From: Bacillota bacterium
GTDB lineage: Bacteria; Bacillota_A; Clostridia; Clostridiales; Clostridiaceae
NCBI GenBank assembly: GCA_021780795.1
Contig: JAJXYA010000221.1
Location: forward strand, 1-5,750
DNA length: 5,750 bases
Direction: 5' to 3'
Shown here: positions 5,723-5,750 of the stretch, in pieces
Layout of the letters: each line of letters begins with the position of its first letter
Position numbering within the stretch: the first letter of the stretch is position 1
Made by a program: the position numbers and the translations under genes
The notes under the pieces: model-generated
Told to the model about the DNA's origin: nothing
Seen by the model: only the letters and a program-made list of their open reading frames with translations
Databases searched by the model: none

Positions 5723-5750
5723 ATTCTTTCCACCATTTTTCTAGAAAATT
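5706..5750 (-). CDS. Partial: C-terminal end of upstream gene, probably the solute-binding protein (YnjB-like)
   Basis: Reading leftward from the window edge, a frame gives NFLEKWWKEYVSKN and then TAA at 5706-5708, overlapping the permease start by 17 nt. A charged, Trp-rich amphipathic end followed by a lysine-rich tail is common at the C-terminus of periplasmic or lipoprotein solute-binding proteins. That gene is expected just before the permeases, as ynjB is in E. coli. Only 14 codons are visible and one other frame is also open, so this call is tentative. Confidence 0.5.
   Translation of the reverse strand, partial: NFLEKWWKEYVSKN

Noticed and set aside
1..5750. Search for CRISPR repeats, insertion sequences, tRNA or rRNA.
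   Set aside because: No spaced direct repeats, transposase motifs, terminal inverted repeats or cloverleaf patterns were seen.

Overview
The window is AT-rich, with Shine-Dalgarno sequences of the AAGGAGG type, one GTG and one TTG start, A/T-ending codons and a Gram-positive style lipoprotein. Together these suggest a low-GC Firmicute, most likely Clostridium or a relative. The organism is an inference; no rRNA or other marker gene is present.

Layout from left to right: (1) 1-158 has no gene but holds a hairpin terminator for the gene to its right and, further left, a perfect 23-nt palindrome. (2) 159-1553 (minus) is a membrane-anchored lipoprotein with three rhodanese domains, of which only the third keeps a catalytic cysteine; it resembles E. 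coli YnjE. (3) 1554-1751 is its control region. (4) 1752-2411 (minus) and 2592-3263 (plus) are two TVP38/TMEM64 (VTT/DedA-superfamily) membrane proteins, resembling E. coli YdjX/YdjZ, transcribed divergently from a shared 180-nt region. (5) 3264-3346 holds a hairpin that can end transcription from both sides. (6) 3347-5750 (minus) is a tightly packed ABC importer operon: the last 14 codons of what is probably the solute-binding protein (running off the right edge), two separate permeases and the ATPase. This matches the ynjB-ynjC-ynjD order of E. coli.

Taken together, the window is a clostridial version of the poorly understood enterobacterial ydjXYZ-ynjABCDE locus. The same set appears (two VTT proteins, a YnjBCD-type importer, a triple-rhodanese sulfurtransferase), but it is split over several transcription units in both directions, the permease is two proteins rather than one fused protein, and no ydjY or ynjA counterpart lies in the window. 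A working hypothesis, not shown by the sequence, is that a sulfur- or selenium-containing compound is captured and imported, with the surface rhodanese handling sulfane sulfur and the VTT proteins acting in the membrane.
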